31,545 nucleotides of DNA from SIG480 sp045614365 (lineage in GTDB: Bacteria > Bacillota > Clostridia > Oscillospirales > JAAYXM01). The translations under genes were made by a program, and so were the position numbers. The notes under the pieces were generated by a model. The model saw only the letters and a list, made by a program, of their open reading frames with translations, did not search any database and had not been told where the DNA came from. Shown in pieces: positions 22,101 to 29,220 of the stretch. Numbering within the stretch: the first letter of the stretch is position 1; each line of letters starts with the position of its first letter. The stretch is taken from assembly GCA_045614365.1 (NCBI GenBank), contig JAZLCV010000016.1:1-31545 (forward strand), in the 5' to 3' direction.

Positions 22101-23518
22101 TTGTAGGTGTTGTTTCGGTAAAGGATGAGAAAATCATTTATACATACATAAATGACGGTTCAGCTATTGCCGACAAGGAAAATCTTCTCTCTGCATACAC
22201 GGGAACTGTTGTGGACTTTGAGAGAGACCTCTCGGAGAAAAACCATATAGATGTAGCTCTTAATGAAGAATGCGAGGATGTAAGTGTCTTTGAGAACAAG
22301 TATATCTATGTAGAAAATAATCTTTCAGATAACGGATCGTATCGTATTGAGAGCGCAGAAAAAATCGCTAACGGTGTTCGTCTCCATATAGGTGATACAA
22401 CGCTTATAGCAAGCTATGCGGATGATGATGACTTCTCAAAGGGCTATAACTATAATATAAAGGAAGGTAATGTGTTCACAATTCCGATGAGCTATGAGGA
22501 CGATAACGCACCTATATTCGATAATGTATCGGAAAATCTCACAACATCGGCAGGAAGTACGATTTCCGTTACCGTAAATGCAAAAAGTCCGCTTGATGAA
22601 GGCATCAGTTATTCTGCGGTGAGATTACCGCGAGGTGCAAGCTTTAATGAAGAAAGCAGAACACTTACGTGGAAGCCTGATGCATCTCAGATAGGAAATA
22701 ATGTTGCATCAATTGACGCAATAGATGCAAGCGGAAGAGCAAGCAGAGTAACCTTCGGAATAACTGTTTACGGCTCGACAACAAGCAAGCCGGAAAAGGA
22801 TAGTTCCGGAGATTCAGGAGAAAATACAGGTTCATCCGGCGGAGGAGGTGGCGGCGGAGCCACACCGATACCGGAAAAACCGGATGAAGATACGAACACC
22901 GATAAAACCGACACAAGCGGTGAAAGCGGAGAACAGGGAGGAAACACAGATAACACGGGCACGGGAAACAACGTCCTCCGCTTCACCGATCTTGCAAGCC
23001 ATGCATGGGCAGAGAATGCAATAAATACACTTGCGGCGGACGGTGTTATAAAAGGTACATCAGAAAGTACGTTTAGTCCGGCAAGCAACATAACCCGCGC
23101 AGATTTTGCTTTGCTTCTCGTCCGCGCATTCAAGCTCACGTCGGATAACACCGAAAACTTCGCAGACGTACGGAGCACGGACTACTTTGCATCTGAGCTT
23201 GCAGTCGCACGAAACACAGGCATCATAAACGGCATCGGTGAAAACCGCTTTGCACCGCGTAACACAATAACCCGCCAGGATATGATGGTAATCGTCTACC
23301 GCGCATTGCAGAAACGAGGCGTAGTGTTCGGCATTTATGACGAACCGCAATACTCCGACTTTGCAACCGTCACATCTTACGCGAAGGAATCCGTCACCGC
23401 GCTCATAGGCGCAGGTCTCGTCAATGGTAAGAACGGATTTATCGCACCAAACGATTACACAACACGTGCAGAGGTTGCAGTACTCATTAAACGAATACTG
23501 GATTATGTAAAGCAGTAA
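16145..23518 (+). CDS. SLH-anchored giant heparinase II/III-like polysaccharide lyase
   Basis: 2457 aa. A signal peptide (1-30) leads to a module shared with the 559-aa protein (about 33-217), then three looser copies (about 228-425, 431-605, 699-898), with Ig-like (Big_2-type) domains at about 612-695 and 899-987. The catalytic part is about 988-1950: a helical N-terminal half with two CxxC pairs (C1062/C1065, C1091/C1094), then a heparinase II/III-type half with HDHSDKLSLGFHAFG (H1640, H1642). A putative Ig domain comes next, then a Gly/Ser/Thr-rich linker (about 2207-2275) and three SLH domains (about 2277-2457) that hold it on the cell wall. It should cleave a uronic-acid-containing polymer by beta-elimination outside the cell; the polymer is unknown. 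The start at 16145 is fixed by AAAGGAG and the signal peptide; the open frame back to 16064 is not used. Confidence 0.9.
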   Translation: MKRFLSLILVLTMAVSLLPTGVIFASAESASGARSYYFGTHATTTGITKLNQATDYDEELGRYWKYKQAFNNSQGGASQLKADRFNGDTRKAGSYIALEIDIPADGLYKTEYLYYKVYSSGKSYGSKGDVYILPDGTSLTDIAAAKAAGTLIASVDYSPKNSADAGVVKTPVVSENVELNEGNNILLFVVTDKGENANTDGIYDYWIYPTSLKLTPMSEVPPTNPAGVSRTFDLKSNKTLADGEEKLIASGESAGETFPASDTDGWSAYCYSAGAEYYQSNDTVNRTISQVAGDALKLAINTVGDWVALKIPVPKRGVYDVSLSYKQFQNYASADVYMIEAPKEELSVAERRAYIDEKLQSALKYASIDCNAVDKFITPQAAQYPAEFSFSAFEDHSEYLIVFKSTSSIPQKKKLLLDTLTLDGSGTKESSLSEFAYNFSMKAGIEADSNPVNAKYADTLSMWEGYASSGVKSAQAKSALTNIAFKGVGDFVAFKINLLASDTFVATVGYYKHASAGDVGDVYILPGSTAVGDVESSLTEDKKLTSLNYYIQGGESAGNYVSEKIEKTLSAGEYIVVFNSSAKSPKNTGSGTAIYPGNITFKRKSSLPPYSLIAENVILAPGEATNLMLQDYDGNPVEEFEILQITSSDESIITVDGTAATAGEKFGRAKISATVVVYGKEVFAEGYVRVINKNNSDLRVSARINSRSDAWINPGYKRDKTLYAKESDAITDIGGFEPGDGITEEFTDGWSWYGDNASSHNYNTFFQSNKSYLRIRMSDGQWFAIKMNFENAGHYRAVVNHRATKSSAYADMYFIPVPREGELVSDYLTDEYKLGEIMNHNPDIEKWNSPGAEVSSYVGDAYVDAPGQYLAVIKMTGRKATGNQYLYFNELIFTGANPITKVSGAAASSLLPGDTITLDKSLLTLEDEIPQYRENAVLSFESLTPDIVSVNADGVVTGISYGVGKIKVTASYEDYSCSGEYLVYVGSAKTRRSYYTDEKVENARKNIERYKWAKDEAEGYIKEADKLLSVGADTLYGLITTQELLRASTVGYRFRDTGMYQCLYCDKELTAQYSQYPWIMDPYTRPWKLQCPDCKRLFPSNDFGKFYELGLDENGNWRYMDALQRHHEMFVCPTYNVTGECRCSRPAGNVESWIADLEARTAALTETLSYPEPTAGERGSEAWNSYYGYGVKGGYLYNDTYGEKNDPFFAVDDGFGYEQVYQLKNDDGSLAYNENGTPKIERRCKPFIGYYNSWGLWEGVIPDAVENLAMAYLYTDDIKYGRLGAIMVDRIADVYPEMDNTLCGDIFQISDGNTKTTAGGTSRGRIVGRIHDCDLATRVVSAYDALWPAYKDEWVVEYLSGKAEGFKLSNPKTSAVQTRTNIENGFIREINISVRDFRISGNFGVPQKTHITAAVVLDTLPETQEWVEFAFKSGGNEGYYVVTGGNIYAQLMNIISRDGHGNEAAPSYNSGWIRDMLLLGEALNSYDKVEGYDLYSNPKMKRMLTSQIDLICASIWSPNVGDSQQMGKRYMAPTAEALRIAYDIIEDEKIRENIVKVYYLQMRGLDKLHGSIFDEDPEAITRFAKKVTDESVEISLPSRNLTGYGMAILRDGEWIDSTNSQKNINTQRDFYMWYGMAKTHDHSDKLSLGFHAFGLDVGADIGTPQHKTSGDPHRSEFVGHTLPHNTVMVDNLRQPARTTKTNPLHFDSSSRVQLMEVEAPWVYSAQGVEEYQRTLVMVDVDDDISYGVDFFRILGGNDHLYSFHTLSKEAVLSENVVIKKQTDENGKYIGSYQGVDKAWGGSYIDSGDEEGEDGLSTESWFGEVDRAENASEIESFSIDWKILDNYKVLSPAKNNLHVRLTMLPSFKLDEITTSSGIPPQLKGAMDKVRFLFARHTGEADGTKENGKLATLFTSVIEPYDTTRYVERIENVEVMRADGAEFTLDEAKAVRVKLINGREDYIVYAKDNTIPYKVLISDSESFDFTGFVGVVSVKDEKIIYTYINDGSAIADKENLLSAYTGTVVDFERDLSEKNHIDVALNEECEDVSVFENKYIYVENNLSDNGSYRIESAEKIANGVRLHIGDTTLIASYADDDDFSKGYNYNIKEGNVFTIPMSYEDDNAPIFDNVSENLTTSAGSTISVTVNAKSPLDEGISYSAVRLPRGASFNEESRTLTWKPDASQIGNNVASIDAIDASGRASRVTFGITVYGSTTSKPEKDSSGDSGENTGSSGGGGGGGATPIPEKPDEDTNTDKTDTSGESGEQGGNTDNTGTGNNVLRFTDLASHAWAENAINTLAADGVIKGTSESTFSPASNITRADFALLLVRAFKLTSDNTENFADVRSTDYFASELAVARNTGIINGIGENRFAPRNTITRQDMMVIVYRALQKRGVVFGIYDEPQYSDFATVTSYAKESVTALIGAGLVNGKNGFIAPNDYTTRAEVAVLIKRILDYVKQ

Positions 23519-23528
23519 TTTAGCAGTT

Positions 23529-23565
23529 CCGTGTCATCCTGAGGCTTTGTTTCAGGATGACACGG
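23529..23565. repeat. Perfect 14-bp palindromic hairpin between lyase and GH20-like genes
   Basis: CCGTGTCATCCTGA (23529-23542) pairs with TCAGGATGACACGG (23552-23565) over a 9-nt loop. No T-run follows, and the GH20-like ribosome binding site is 12 nt away. The arm contains GTCATCCTGA, a sequence I associate with small interspersed palindromes in many bacterial genomes. It may be such a repeat or a processing/attenuation hairpin that lowers expression of the downstream genes. Confidence 0.75.
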
Positions 23566-23590
23566 AGAAGAAACACGAGGAGAAAATGAT

Positions 23591-25801
23591 ATGAAGAAGT
23601 TACCGAAAATCACACCCGTACCGCAAAAGCTTCGGCTTGGTGATTCAAGAATAGAAATAGGAAGGCTTGCAAATGCGGATTTTGAAATCATCGCGGAAAA
23701 CCTTTCCGGAGATTTGGCTCGTTCTGCGTATGATATGCTTTGTGAAAATCTTTCCAAAAAGCTGAATGTATGTGCAGAAGAAGCAAACGGAAATGTAAAA
23801 ATCATACTTTCATTGTCAGAGAATGTGCCTTGCGAGGTTGTGAAAAATTGTGAGCAGGCTTATGAAATTGAGGCAAAAGGGAATGAAATTACTCTGACAG
23901 CCTTCGGTGAAGCAGGCCTTTACTTTGCCGCTACAACGCTTTGTCAGTGTATTGAGATTTGCGGAAATACAGCTTATGTTCCGGAAATGTCACTTCTCGA
24001 CTGGCCTGATATGAGAACGCGCGGCCACTTTATGGAGTGCCGCTTTGGCTCTAACCTCATGGAGCTTGAAGACTGGAAGGCTGTTGTTGACGATATGGCG
24101 GAAATGAAGCTCAATCAGCTTGTTGTCGCGCTTTACGGATGTTGGAACATTCAGTATGACAGAGTTGTGAGCGAGTATCTTTATATTCCGCTAAAATGTC
24201 ATCCGGAGTTATCGGTCGACGTTATAAAAAAATATTATTCACCGTCAAAAGGTGAATGGGTAAACGAAACTGTTCCGACACCAATGGCTCAGAAAGACTT
24301 TTTCGGCGAGCTTATTGCATACGGAAAAAAACGCGGAGTTGAGGTTCTTCCGCTTTGGAACAGCTACGGCCACAATGCTCTTGTGCCAAGGCTTATTCCG
24401 TCGATAAGCGCAAAGGATGAAAGCGGTAAGCTTACAGGCTTTGGTCTTTGTCTTTCAAACAGCGAAACGTATGATGTTCTGTTTGATATTTACGATGAGA
24501 TTATCGAAAAATATCTTGAGCCGAACGGCATCCGGTCGTTCCATATAGGACTTGATGAGGTAAGGCTTGAAAGAGCGATAGACCCGAACGATTTGTTCCG
24601 CGAGTTTTCTCCGTGGTGTATGTGCCCTGAATGTGCAAAGCTCTCAAATGAAGAGAAGTTTATAAACCATGCCGTAAAGCTTATACGCCACCTGAAAGCG
24701 AAGGGCATGAAAAATGTTTATATCTATGCTGATATGCTGATAAATACTGTAGATCCGAAAAAATTCAGGGATATACTTTCAGAAAACGACATTCTCGACG
24801 TTACTGTCCTTGATTGGTGGACATACAGAAACGATAAAGAACGTATGATGTTCAAAACCATGCATCCGGAACTTAATATGAGGTCAACTGTCAAGCCGTG
24901 GAATTCATATTACCATTGGGATATGACCTTTGATGCCGTTCCGAATACCTTCAATCTCTGTGAGCTTGCAGATAGTGAAGGGTGCGCTGAAGGATTGCAG
25001 GCATATTCTGCGTGGGATAAGGTTTGTGACAAAAACCACGTAAGCATGGCAGACTACAGTTGGAACTTCAAGGGAACGGGGATGGTTTCGGAGTATAATG
25101 AACGCTATGCATATCGCCGCTTCGGAAAATATTATGACGAGGCAAAAGAGGCACTTGCCCTTATGGATAAAATGACGGATGAGGGCATAGGAAACGCAAA
25201 GCTTACGGAAACAAATGTGGGAAAGGGTATGGGCAACGTAACGCTTTTGCGCTCGCTTACATATTATGTCTATTCATATGTTCGTGAAGACAAGCCGTAT
25301 CCGAGAAACTTCCCGGGAGAACCTTTTGGAAATCTCCTTGAGGACCTTGTTACATACAAAAAACAGCTTCGTGACATTTCCGAAATGGCACACCGTGCAA
25401 GCGGAATCTTTGAAAAACTCTCAAACTGTGCCGAATGCGATAACTCACTTGCAAAACGTTTTGAATGTGAAGCAAGAAACTACGGCTGCATAGCAGACGA
25501 TTATCTCGCCCTCATTGAGATTTATGAGCTTATGGAAAAGAACGAGAAGAATGAAGCAGTTTCGGGGAAAGTTGTGGCAATCGCAAAAGAAAGGAAGGCA
25601 GAAAGACTTTCACTTATGCTGGCTTTCGAGCGCACGAAGGAAGAATTCCTGCTTCCGAGCCATTTGCGTAATCAGTCTATCTTTATGCAGTTGTTTGCTG
25701 ACATTGAAGACTACGCGTCGAAAACAGAGCCTGAAAAGCTCAATTTAAATATGTGCGACTTAAGTGAAATCGGAAGTGAAAACTTCTTTGCCCTGAGATG
25801 A
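23591..25801 (+). CDS. GH20-like beta-N-acetylhexosaminidase family protein
   Basis: 736 aa, no signal peptide, so probably cytoplasmic. Residues about 5-130 look like the GH20 accessory domain, followed by DWPDMRTRGHFMECRFG that opens the TIM barrel, NSYGHN (257-262) and FHIGLDEVR with the Asp-Glu pair D322-E323 expected for substrate-assisted catalysis. A helical C-terminal part (about 560-736) ends the protein. GH20 enzymes remove terminal N-acetyl-hexosamines. GAGGAG gives the start. It follows the lyase gene and precedes the ceramidase-like gene by 23 nt, so it would trim imported oligosaccharides. A fragment of a close relative remains at 9620-9749. The barrel is rather diverged, so another specificity is possible. 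Confidence 0.85.
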   Translation: MKKLPKITPVPQKLRLGDSRIEIGRLANADFEIIAENLSGDLARSAYDMLCENLSKKLNVCAEEANGNVKIILSLSENVPCEVVKNCEQAYEIEAKGNEITLTAFGEAGLYFAATTLCQCIEICGNTAYVPEMSLLDWPDMRTRGHFMECRFGSNLMELEDWKAVVDDMAEMKLNQLVVALYGCWNIQYDRVVSEYLYIPLKCHPELSVDVIKKYYSPSKGEWVNETVPTPMAQKDFFGELIAYGKKRGVEVLPLWNSYGHNALVPRLIPSISAKDESGKLTGFGLCLSNSETYDVLFDIYDEIIEKYLEPNGIRSFHIGLDEVRLERAIDPNDLFREFSPWCMCPECAKLSNEEKFINHAVKLIRHLKAKGMKNVYIYADMLINTVDPKKFRDILSENDILDVTVLDWWTYRNDKERMMFKTMHPELNMRSTVKPWNSYYHWDMTFDAVPNTFNLCELADSEGCAEGLQAYSAWDKVCDKNHVSMADYSWNFKGTGMVSEYNERYAYRRFGKYYDEAKEALALMDKMTDEGIGNAKLTETNVGKGMGNVTLLRSLTYYVYSYVREDKPYPRNFPGEPFGNLLEDLVTYKKQLRDISEMAHRASGIFEKLSNCAECDNSLAKRFECEARNYGCIADDYLALIEIYELMEKNEKNEAVSGKVVAIAKERKAERLSLMLAFERTKEEFLLPSHLRNQSIFMQLFADIEDYASKTEPEKLNLNMCDLSEIGSENFFALR

Positions 25802-25824
25802 TGAATTAAAAGGAATGATAAGAA

Positions 25825-27165
25825 ATGTTAAAAGTAGGTTTTTCAAGAGTTGATATTACGCCTCCGCTTGGAGTGTCCGTTGCCGGTTATTTTGAAAAAA
25901 GATTTGCAAAGGGGGTCCGTGACCCTCTCTATGCAACCGCGGTTGTTTTTGATGACGGAATTCGGCGCGCGGTTGTTATGAGCGTCGATGTTATCGGTAT
26001 GAATATGGAGTTTATGTCGCTTCTGCGTCCTGCTATCGCAAAGAAAGCTGGTGCTGAGACTGCCGGTGTCTTCGTAGCGTGTACACATACTCATGTAGGA
26101 CCCACGATTACAAATAAGGACAGCACAGTCGGAAATTTTGAAAATTCCGAATATAGCGAATGGCTTATCGGGCGACTTGCAGATGCGGCACTTCTCGCGG
26201 TAAATGATTTGGCGGAAACTATAAGCTGCAAGGTGACACGTGGCGAGGCAAAAGCCGTGTCGTTTATTCGCAGATTCAGAATGAAGGACGGAAGTGCTCG
26301 TACAAATCCTGGCTGGCAGAATCCGGATATTGCTCATCCGCTCAGTCAGGCAGATGAAGAATCCCAGTTGCTTATTATAAAGAGAAAGGATGCGCCCGAA
26401 ATCGGAATAGTAAATTTCCAGGTGCACCCCGATGTTATCGGTGGAGAACATCTGACAGCAGATTATCCGAAATTTGTCCGTGATACGTATGAGTTAAATA
26501 TTCCGAATTCGCGGTGTATGTATATTAATGGGGCAGAGGGCGATTCCAACCACGTCGATGTCCGTCTCAATCCGAAAGAGGACTGTGCCGTGGGCTATGA
26601 ACGTGCTCGTTATATGGGAAAGAAGATTGCAATGTCTGTTATTTCAAATTATGAGCTTGCAAAGGAAATTCAGTGTGACAAGATTTCATATGCCGAAAAA
26701 ATAATATTGGTAAAGTACAATAAAGGGGACCCGGAGGAAGTGCCTGCTGCAGTAGAGCTTGCAAAGCGCTATTATGAGCTGGGAGCGGAGGGCGCACTTC
26801 CGCTTGCAAGCATTCAGGGAAAATCACGCTCTGAAATACTTGGAAGGGCAGTGAGAATTGAAAGCCTTGTGTCAAAGCCGGATTATAAAGAGCTTATTCT
26901 CACGGCAGTTGCTGTAGGAGATGCAGTGTTTGCAGGATTTCCCGGTGAGCCGTTCACCGAGATCGGAATAAAAGTGAAGCAGAATTCGCCTTTTGCACTC
27001 ACAATTCCTGCGTGCTGTGCGAACGGATATGAGGGCTATTATCCGATGCAATCGGCATTTGATGAAAAAGGTTATGAAGCAAGTACATCACGCTATGTTG
27101 CAGGAACTGCCGAGAAGCTTATTGAAGAATCAAGCGGAATAATTAACTCACTGAAAATATTGTAA
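25825..27165 (+). CDS. Neutral/alkaline ceramidase-like hydrolase (cytoplasmic)
   Basis: 446 aa matching the N-terminal catalytic domain of neutral/alkaline non-lysosomal ceramidases: GFSRVDITPP at the start, zinc motif THTHVGP (H88, H90), VHPDVIGGEH (H201, H209), INGAEGDSNH (about 234-243) and AGFPGEPFTEIG. Secreted ceramidases have about 650-700 residues, a signal peptide and a C-terminal domain; these are missing here. Short forms of this kind are common in sugar-degradation clusters of bacteria, where they probably hydrolyse amides, possibly the N-acetyl group of an amino sugar, rather than ceramide. That role is inference. AAAAGGAATGA precedes the start. It is the last gene of the cluster and ends at a strong terminator. 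Confidence 0.85.
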   Translation: MLKVGFSRVDITPPLGVSVAGYFEKRFAKGVRDPLYATAVVFDDGIRRAVVMSVDVIGMNMEFMSLLRPAIAKKAGAETAGVFVACTHTHVGPTITNKDSTVGNFENSEYSEWLIGRLADAALLAVNDLAETISCKVTRGEAKAVSFIRRFRMKDGSARTNPGWQNPDIAHPLSQADEESQLLIIKRKDAPEIGIVNFQVHPDVIGGEHLTADYPKFVRDTYELNIPNSRCMYINGAEGDSNHVDVRLNPKEDCAVGYERARYMGKKIAMSVISNYELAKEIQCDKISYAEKIILVKYNKGDPEEVPAAVELAKRYYELGAEGALPLASIQGKSRSEILGRAVRIESLVSKPDYKELILTAVAVGDAVFAGFPGEPFTEIGIKVKQNSPFALTIPACCANGYEGYYPMQSAFDEKGYEASTSRYVAGTAEKLIEESSGIINSLKIL

Positions 27166-27201
27166 TATGCAATTGTGGGCGAAAAAACGCAAAACACATC
27201 A

Positions 27202-27246
27202 AAGAACTCGTTATCCATTCATCGAGAGTGGATAACGAGTTCTTTT
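27202..27246 (+). terminator. Bidirectional terminator between the ceramidase-like gene and yjjG
   Basis: AAGAACTCGTTATCCA (27202-27217) pairs perfectly over 16 bp with TGGATAACGAGTTCTT (27229-27244), with an 11-nt loop and T residues after the stem on the plus strand. The yjjG stop codon (27219-27221) lies in the loop. Confidence 0.88.
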
Positions 27247-27908
27247 AAATCGTGAATTTGATATGTGGGGCAAATTTCTTCCGGATGTTCGTTAAATCCG
27301 GGATTATACCATATTGTATCAATACCTGCGTTTATCCCGCCGAGGATATCGGAGGTTAGCGAGTCACCGATTACCACAGCGCGCGAGCGGTCGGTACAGT
27401 TTACCTTTTCAAGAACGCGGTCAAAATACTCTTTTTTTGGCTTCTGTATGCCGATTGACGCTGCGGTGAAGATATCCTTAAAGAACGGGCGCAGCGGACT
27501 TCTCTCAAAGCGTCGAAGCTGAACGCTTTCCGTTCCGTTGGTTATTATATAAAGCTTGTGCGTTTTTGAAAGCGTGCGGCAAACATCAAAGGAATCGGGA
27601 AAAGGAGAGCATTGGTTTGAAAGCGCTTCGATGTAAAGCCCGTTTATCCGGTCGGGTGAAAGCTCGATGCCGGAAGCTTCGGAAAAACGTCGGAAACGCT
27701 CTATGAGAGGTCCGTCAGGATGTTCAATTCCGCGCTCGAATTCCTTCCATATATCATTATTTATTTTTTTGTAAAGTAGATACTGCTCATCTGTTATATC
27801 GCAGCCGTACTGTGAAAACGCCTCAAAAATAGCGGTTTTTTCATGTGCTCCGTGGTCATATAATGTATTGTCTGAATCAAAAAGAAGAATATCGTATTTT
27901 GAAAGCAT
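27219..27908 (-). CDS. yjjG: HAD-family nucleotidase of the YjjG type
   Basis: A 229-aa HAD-superfamily subfamily IA phosphatase. Motif I is D11-S-D13-N-T, motif II ITNGT (T123), motif III K156 (IQKPKKEYF) and motif IV GDSLTSD (D182, D187). The cap insertion between motifs I and II and the N-terminal sequence fit YjjG, which dephosphorylates pyrimidine nucleotides, including non-canonical ones, as house-cleaning. The start follows GAGGAGA, and the gene is 12 nt after rodA, so they share a transcript. Its relation to the sugar genes is only positional. Confidence 0.88.
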   Translation of the reverse strand: MLSKYDILLFDSDNTLYDHGAHEKTAIFEAFSQYGCDITDEQYLLYKKINNDIWKEFERGIEHPDGPLIERFRRFSEASGIELSPDRINGLYIEALSNQCSPFPDSFDVCRTLSKTHKLYIITNGTESVQLRRFERSPLRPFFKDIFTAASIGIQKPKKEYFDRVLEKVNCTDRSRAVVIGDSLTSDILGGINAGIDTIWYNPGFNEHPEEICPTYQIHDLKELVIHSR

Positions 27909-27920
27909 CGTAAAATCTCC

Positions 27921-29048
27921 TCAGTTGGAAAGTCTTGACGGGCGTGCACGCATTCGCGCCGAACTTATAAGCCCGAGTGCCATATAAACAGCGAGCACGC
28001 TTGAACCACCATAGGAAAAGAGCGGGAGAGTAAGACCGATAACCGGCATAATTCCTGTGCACATTCCTATGTTTTCGACGGTTTGAGCTATAAGCATGGC
28101 AGAAACGCCGGTGCAGATAAGATATGACGGGAAAGAGGATGAGCGCATAGTCATTGTGATGCATCGTGCGATGATGAGCGAAAGAATAGCTATAATTGCG
28201 AGGCATCCGATAAAACCGAGCTCTTCGCCGGCAACGGAGAAGATGAAGTCGGTCTGCTTTGCGGGGAGGTATCCGAGCTGTGTTTGTGTGCCCTGCCCGA
28301 GTCCGCGTCCCCAAAGCTGTCCGGAGCCGATTGCTATTTTGCTTTGAATTGCGTGGTAGCCTCGCCCTAACGGGTCAGGCTCGGGATTAAATACGACGAG
28401 TACACGCATTTTCTGGTCCTCGCGCAAAAAGAATTTCCAGATGAGCGGAGATGCAGCGCCGAGCGCCGCAAATGCACCAACAAACCAGCGCAGCTTTATT
28501 CCGGCACAGAACATCATTGCAACAAAAATTACCATATAAACAAGCGCAGAACCGAGGTCTGAAGACACTGCATACAGAAACCCGATCGGGATAAGCGCAT
28601 GAATACCGAGCAGGATAACCGATAAAGGGGAGGTAAGCCTGTCGTGGAGTGAGTTTATATGTCCGGAAAGTGCGACGATAAAGAGAATTTTTCCAAGTTC
28701 TGCAGGCTGTATTCCGATAGAACCGAAGCGGATCCATGCCCGGTTTCCGGTTTCTTCCGAGCCTGTTCCGAAAAATATGAGTGAGCATATCAGCAGAAGG
28801 TTTGCAATGTATACATATTTCCACCACGAGCTTACGGAGTCAAGATCAAGCCATGAAAGCATAAGGTAAATGAAAATGCCCGCAAGTGTGGCAATAAGCT
28901 GAACCTTTATATAGCTTCCGCTTCCCATGCTTTGCGTTGCGCTCGAAATCAGAATAAGTCCGAAAATTGATGCGACCAGTGCGACCAACAAAAGTTTTAA
29001 ATCTATCTGGCGGAAAAAGTTTTTTGCATTTCGAAAAAATCCGTTCAT
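27921..29048 (-). CDS. rodA: Rod-shape-determining SEDS protein RodA
   Basis: 375 aa with about ten membrane helices, of the SEDS family (RodA/FtsW/SpoVE). These are glycosyltransferases that polymerise peptidoglycan strands in the membrane. Conserved family stretches are FLPAKQTDFIFSV-like (here YLPAKQTDFIFSVAGEELGF), ENIGMCTGIMPVIGLTLPL and FSYGGSS. The short N-terminus and the loop before NIGM favour RodA over FtsW. GAGGAGG lies just before the ATG at 29048. The gene is driven by a near-consensus promoter at 29084-29112. It marks the return to the core chromosome after the accessory region. Confidence 0.92.
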   Translation of the reverse strand: MNGFFRNAKNFFRQIDLKLLLVALVASIFGLILISSATQSMGSGSYIKVQLIATLAGIFIYLMLSWLDLDSVSSWWKYVYIANLLLICSLIFFGTGSEETGNRAWIRFGSIGIQPAELGKILFIVALSGHINSLHDRLTSPLSVILLGIHALIPIGFLYAVSSDLGSALVYMVIFVAMMFCAGIKLRWFVGAFAALGAASPLIWKFFLREDQKMRVLVVFNPEPDPLGRGYHAIQSKIAIGSGQLWGRGLGQGTQTQLGYLPAKQTDFIFSVAGEELGFIGCLAIIAILSLIIARCITMTMRSSSFPSYLICTGVSAMLIAQTVENIGMCTGIMPVIGLTLPLFSYGGSSVLAVYMALGLISSARMRARPSRLSN

Positions 29049-29083
29049 CGGTGCCTCCTCTTTGTTTTGTTTTCATATATATT

Positions 29084-29112
29084 ATATTACCACCTATCGG
29101 ACAAAACGTCAA
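29084..29112 (-). promoter_or_regulatory. Promoter of rodA-yjjG
   Basis: On the minus strand TTGACG (29107-29112), a 17-nt spacer and TAATAT (29084-29089), about 35 nt before the rodA start. Confidence 0.75.
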
Positions 29113-29141
29113 AGCTTTTTATAAAAAATTATGTATATTGA

Positions 29142-29171
29142 TTGGACATTGGAGAATGTTTGTGATATACT
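29142..29171 (+). promoter_or_regulatory. Promoter of gdpP-rplI
   Basis: TTGGAC (29142-29147), an 18-nt spacer and TATACT (29166-29171), about 43 nt before the gdpP start. It is divergent from the rodA promoter. Confidence 0.65.
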
Positions 29172-29220
29172 ATATGATATATAAGTTTTGTCATTTTAGG
29201 ATAAAGGAGCGTTGTTTGCT

